A DNA stretch of 64,000 bases from Longimicrobium terrae. GTDB lineage: Bacteria > Gemmatimonadota > Gemmatimonadetes > Longimicrobiales > Longimicrobiaceae. Below, piece after piece: positions 62,638 through 64,000 of this stretch. Made by a program: the position numbers and the translations under genes. The first letter of the stretch is position 1. Each line of letters begins with the position of its first letter. The notes below the pieces were generated by a model, which saw only the letters and a program-made list of their open reading frames with translations, ran no database searches and was not told the DNA's origin. Where the stretch lies: contig NZ_JACHIA010000013.1 in NCBI RefSeq assembly GCF_014202995.1, positions 62,001 to 126,000 on the forward strand, read 5' to 3'.

Positions 62638-63284
62638 AGCGCATTCTGATCGTCGAAGACACCATCGAACTGGCGGAGGCGCTGCAGAACAGCCTGGAGC
62701 GTGAGGGCTATTCGGTGGCCATCGCCACGCGCGCGGCGCAGGCGGGGGCGCTTGCGGCCAGCCATCGCCCGGACCTGGTGGTGCTGGATCTGGGGCTGCC
62801 GGACCGCGACGGGTACTCGGTGCTGGAGCAGCTTCGCTCCCGCGGCGACGACGCGCCGGTCCTCATCCTTTCCGCCCGCCGCGACGAGGCCGACAAGCTG
62901 CAGGGGTTCCGGCTGGGCGCGGACGACTACGTGACCAAGCCGTTCGGGGCGATGGAACTGCTGGCCCGCATCGCCGCGCTCCTTCGCCGCCACGAGCGGA
63001 CGTGCCCCGGGGCGGGGAAGGCTCCCGCCGCCCCCGCGGCCGCCCCCGCCGCCCCCGCGGCCGCCCCCGCCGCGCTCCCGGACGAGGCGCTGCGCGAGCG
63101 GTTCGGGCTGACGCCGCGGCAGATTGACGTGGCGCGGCTCATTGGGGAGGGGCTGACCAACGCGGAGATCGCGGAAAAGCTTGGGTTGAGCTTCTTTACC
63201 GTCCGCGCGCACACCGAACAGGTGCTGGCCAAGCTCGCCGTCCCCAGCCGCGCTGGCGTCGGAGCGCTCCTTTACGCGGGTTGA
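62634..63284 (+). CDS. Response regulator with receiver and LuxR-type DNA-binding domain
   Basis: 216 residues. The receiver (1-120) has VEDT, phosphoacceptor Asp52 in LDLGLPD, LSAR and VTKPF, and reads more like an OmpR-type receiver than the usual NarL type. The C-terminal domain (about 150-212) is a LuxR helix-turn-helix: LTPRQIDVARLIGEGLTNAEIA, then LGLSFFTVRAHTEQVLAKL. The linker is an Ala/Pro tract (from about 127) encoded by a GCCCCCGCGGCC tandem repeat, so its length may vary between strains. As the last gene of the three-gene signalling operon it is the probable transcriptional output. Its targets are not evident; control of the neighbouring peptide cluster is possible but nothing in the sequence shows it. 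Confidence 0.92.
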   Translation: MKRILIVEDTIELAEALQNSLEREGYSVAIATRAAQAGALAASHRPDLVVLDLGLPDRDGYSVLEQLRSRGDDAPVLILSARRDEADKLQGFRLGADDYVTKPFGAMELLARIAALLRRHERTCPGAGKAPAAPAAAPAAPAAAPAALPDEALRERFGLTPRQIDVARLIGEGLTNAEIAEKLGLSFFTVRAHTEQVLAKLAVPSRAGVGALLYAG

Positions 63285-63308
63285 TTTGCGACGCTGATCG
63301 CGACCGAT

Positions 63309-63345
63309 GAACGGCCCGCCCGGCACCATGCCGCGCGGGCCGTTC
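63309..63345 (+). terminator. Terminator hairpin after the signalling operon
   Basis: GAACGGCCCGC (63309-63319) pairs with GCGGGCCGTTC (63335-63345), and the stem continues through CGGCA/TGCCG after a single C-C mismatch, leaving a 3-base loop. The following bases (TCGTTCCGTGTCTTGTTG) are only moderately T-rich. Its position 25 bases after the stop and the long stem make a terminator likely. Confidence 0.75.
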
Positions 63346-63482
63346 TCGTTCCGTGTCTTGTTGATGATCGCCCATGCCAGAACGTACCCCGGGATGATGC
63401 GGGTTCGGTCTCAAGAGGGTTCTCGGATAGGTGCAGATCACAACAAGTGCGGGTTCCGAGGGTACGTGCGGTCCGCGCCATC

Positions 63483-63562
63483 GTTGAGCGAATGAATCCG
63501 CCGCTCAAACAGCGGTAACCCCCGACACGTGGCGCTGTCGCGCCCACGTTCGGGGCTTCAAC
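63483..63562 (+). repeat. 80-base dispersed repeat, copy 2
   Basis: Inverted counterpart of 55485-55563. Both conserved flanks are present and the inner stem sequence (GTGGCGCTG..CGCCCAC) differs from copy 1 while remaining self-complementary. Together the two copies bracket the three-gene signalling operon. Confidence 0.85.
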
Positions 63563-63830
63563 CGATCCGGCGGGCACCTCCGCGCCCGCGATCCGCGCCG
63601 ATGCCGGCCCGCACAGTCCGCGCAGGCGGACTTCGTGCCCTTCCCAGCGGCGAATTCATTCGCTCCTGGGATGGCGGACGCGGCGATCTCCGCCTTCACG
63701 CACCAACCTTTCCGGCGCTGATGGACGCGCCGCGGCGTGGATTCCACCGGCACCTGAACCCCCAGTCCGCGAAGGCGGACTTCGCGCCGTTGTTGCCGCG
63801 ACTTCAGTCGCCCCAGCCCCGCTCCGGAAT
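63563..63830. repeat. Composite intergenic repeat region, no gene
   Basis: Contains two direct copies of a 26-base unit, 63614-63639 and 63763-63788, differing at two positions. Each has a GTCCGC/GCGGAC palindrome. Between them, GCGAATTCATTCGCTC shares its core with the 80-base repeat. I see no coding signal. The region looks like a lineage-specific multi-part intergenic repeat. Confidence 0.65.
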
Positions 63831-63831
63831 C

Positions 63832-63863
63832 AAAACGGGGCGCCTCCCCGTGGAAGGCGCCCC
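63832..63863 (-). terminator. Rho-independent terminator of the - strand Gly-rich gene
   Basis: GGGGCGCCT (63837-63845) pairs with AGGCGCCCC (63855-63863). Read on the - strand the hairpin is followed by GTTTTG. It lies 37 bases downstream of the stop of the Gly-rich reading frame and fits as its terminator. Confidence 0.7.
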
Positions 63864-63899
63864 GCTCATCATCCATCCAACACAACCCGATCGCGCGGA

Positions 63900-64000
63900 T
63901 CAGACCGTTCCGAACCCCGCGCCGCCGATCCCCGCGGCGCCGGTTCCGGTACCGCCGGTGGCGCCGCCGATCCCCGCGCCGCCGGTTCCGCTACCGCCGG
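63900..64000 (-). CDS. C-terminus of a glycine-rich protein (partial)
   Basis: The - strand frame ending in TGA at 63900-63902 is open to the window edge. It encodes only Gly, Ala, Thr, Ile, Ser, Phe and Val in repeats such as GGAGIGGATGGTGTG and ends FGTV. A matched terminator sits just downstream, which supports it being a real gene end. The repetitive pattern recalls Gly-rich structural or surface proteins, but so little is visible that no function can be given. Confidence 0.5.
   Translation of the reverse strand, partial: GGSGTGGAGIGGATGGTGTGAAGIGGAGFGTV

Noticed and set aside
55485-63562. Composite transposon with 80-base inverted ends
   Set aside because: There is no transposase or integrase between the copies and no target-site duplication was found; the same element family appears again in the right-edge repeats.
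63483-63830. CRISPR array at the right edge
   Set aside because: Only two or three imperfect repeats with irregular spacing, and no cas genes in the window.

Overview
The window is very GC-rich and about 82% of it is one hybrid nonribosomal peptide/polyketide gene cluster, all on the + strand (171-52244). The intergenic repeats (palindromic GTCCGC..GCGGAC units, the 80-base 'TTCATTCGCTCAAC / TTGAAGCCCCGAAC' element, GTGCGTGA runs) and the giant sensor kinase resemble, from memory, Longimicrobium-type Gemmatimonadota. That assignment is an inference and no marker gene in the window settles it.

Left and centre (1-52306): seven megasynthase genes plus one small enzyme gene. In order they are: PKS module P1 (KS-AT-dead KR-ACP); N1 (C-A-PCP-E); N2-N3; N4-N6; PKS module P2 (KS-AT-dead KR-ACP); an FkbH-type glyceryl-ACP synthase homologue; N7; and a 5630-residue NRPS with N8-N12 and a terminal thioesterase. 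Pocket residues read by eye suggest the order: malonate - D-Ile-like - Val - ? - Glu/Gln - Pro-like - Leu-like - malonate - Gly - Val-like - Thr - two Lys2/McyE-type acidic residues (N10, N11) - basic residue. The first megasynthase opens with a KS, so the starter module must lie left of the window. A rho-independent terminator at 52270-52306 closes the cluster. No transporter, MbtH-like gene, phosphopantetheinyl transferase or discrete ketoreductase is present here.

Right of the cluster (52307-55268): a PD-(D/E)XK 'GxxExxY' gene lies between the arms of a 43-base near-perfect inverted repeat. It is followed by csaA, a single-domain response regulator (- strand) and a secreted S33-type alpha/beta hydrolase (- strand).

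Far right (55269-64000): a repeat-rich spacer, then a three-gene signalling operon with ATGA overlaps. It encodes a 1700-residue hybrid kinase with nine PAS domains, a REC-GAF-histidine kinase, and a receiver-LuxR regulator. A strong terminator hairpin follows. Oppositely oriented copies of an 80-base repeat bracket this operon. The window ends in further repeats and the C-terminus of a Gly-rich protein on the - strand.

How the parts fit: the subunits appear to be held in order by at least three kinds of terminal docking sequence, and each kind pairs consistently with gene order. The only epimerase module (N1) is followed by the only D-type condensation domain (N2). Both points support a collinear line running left to right.
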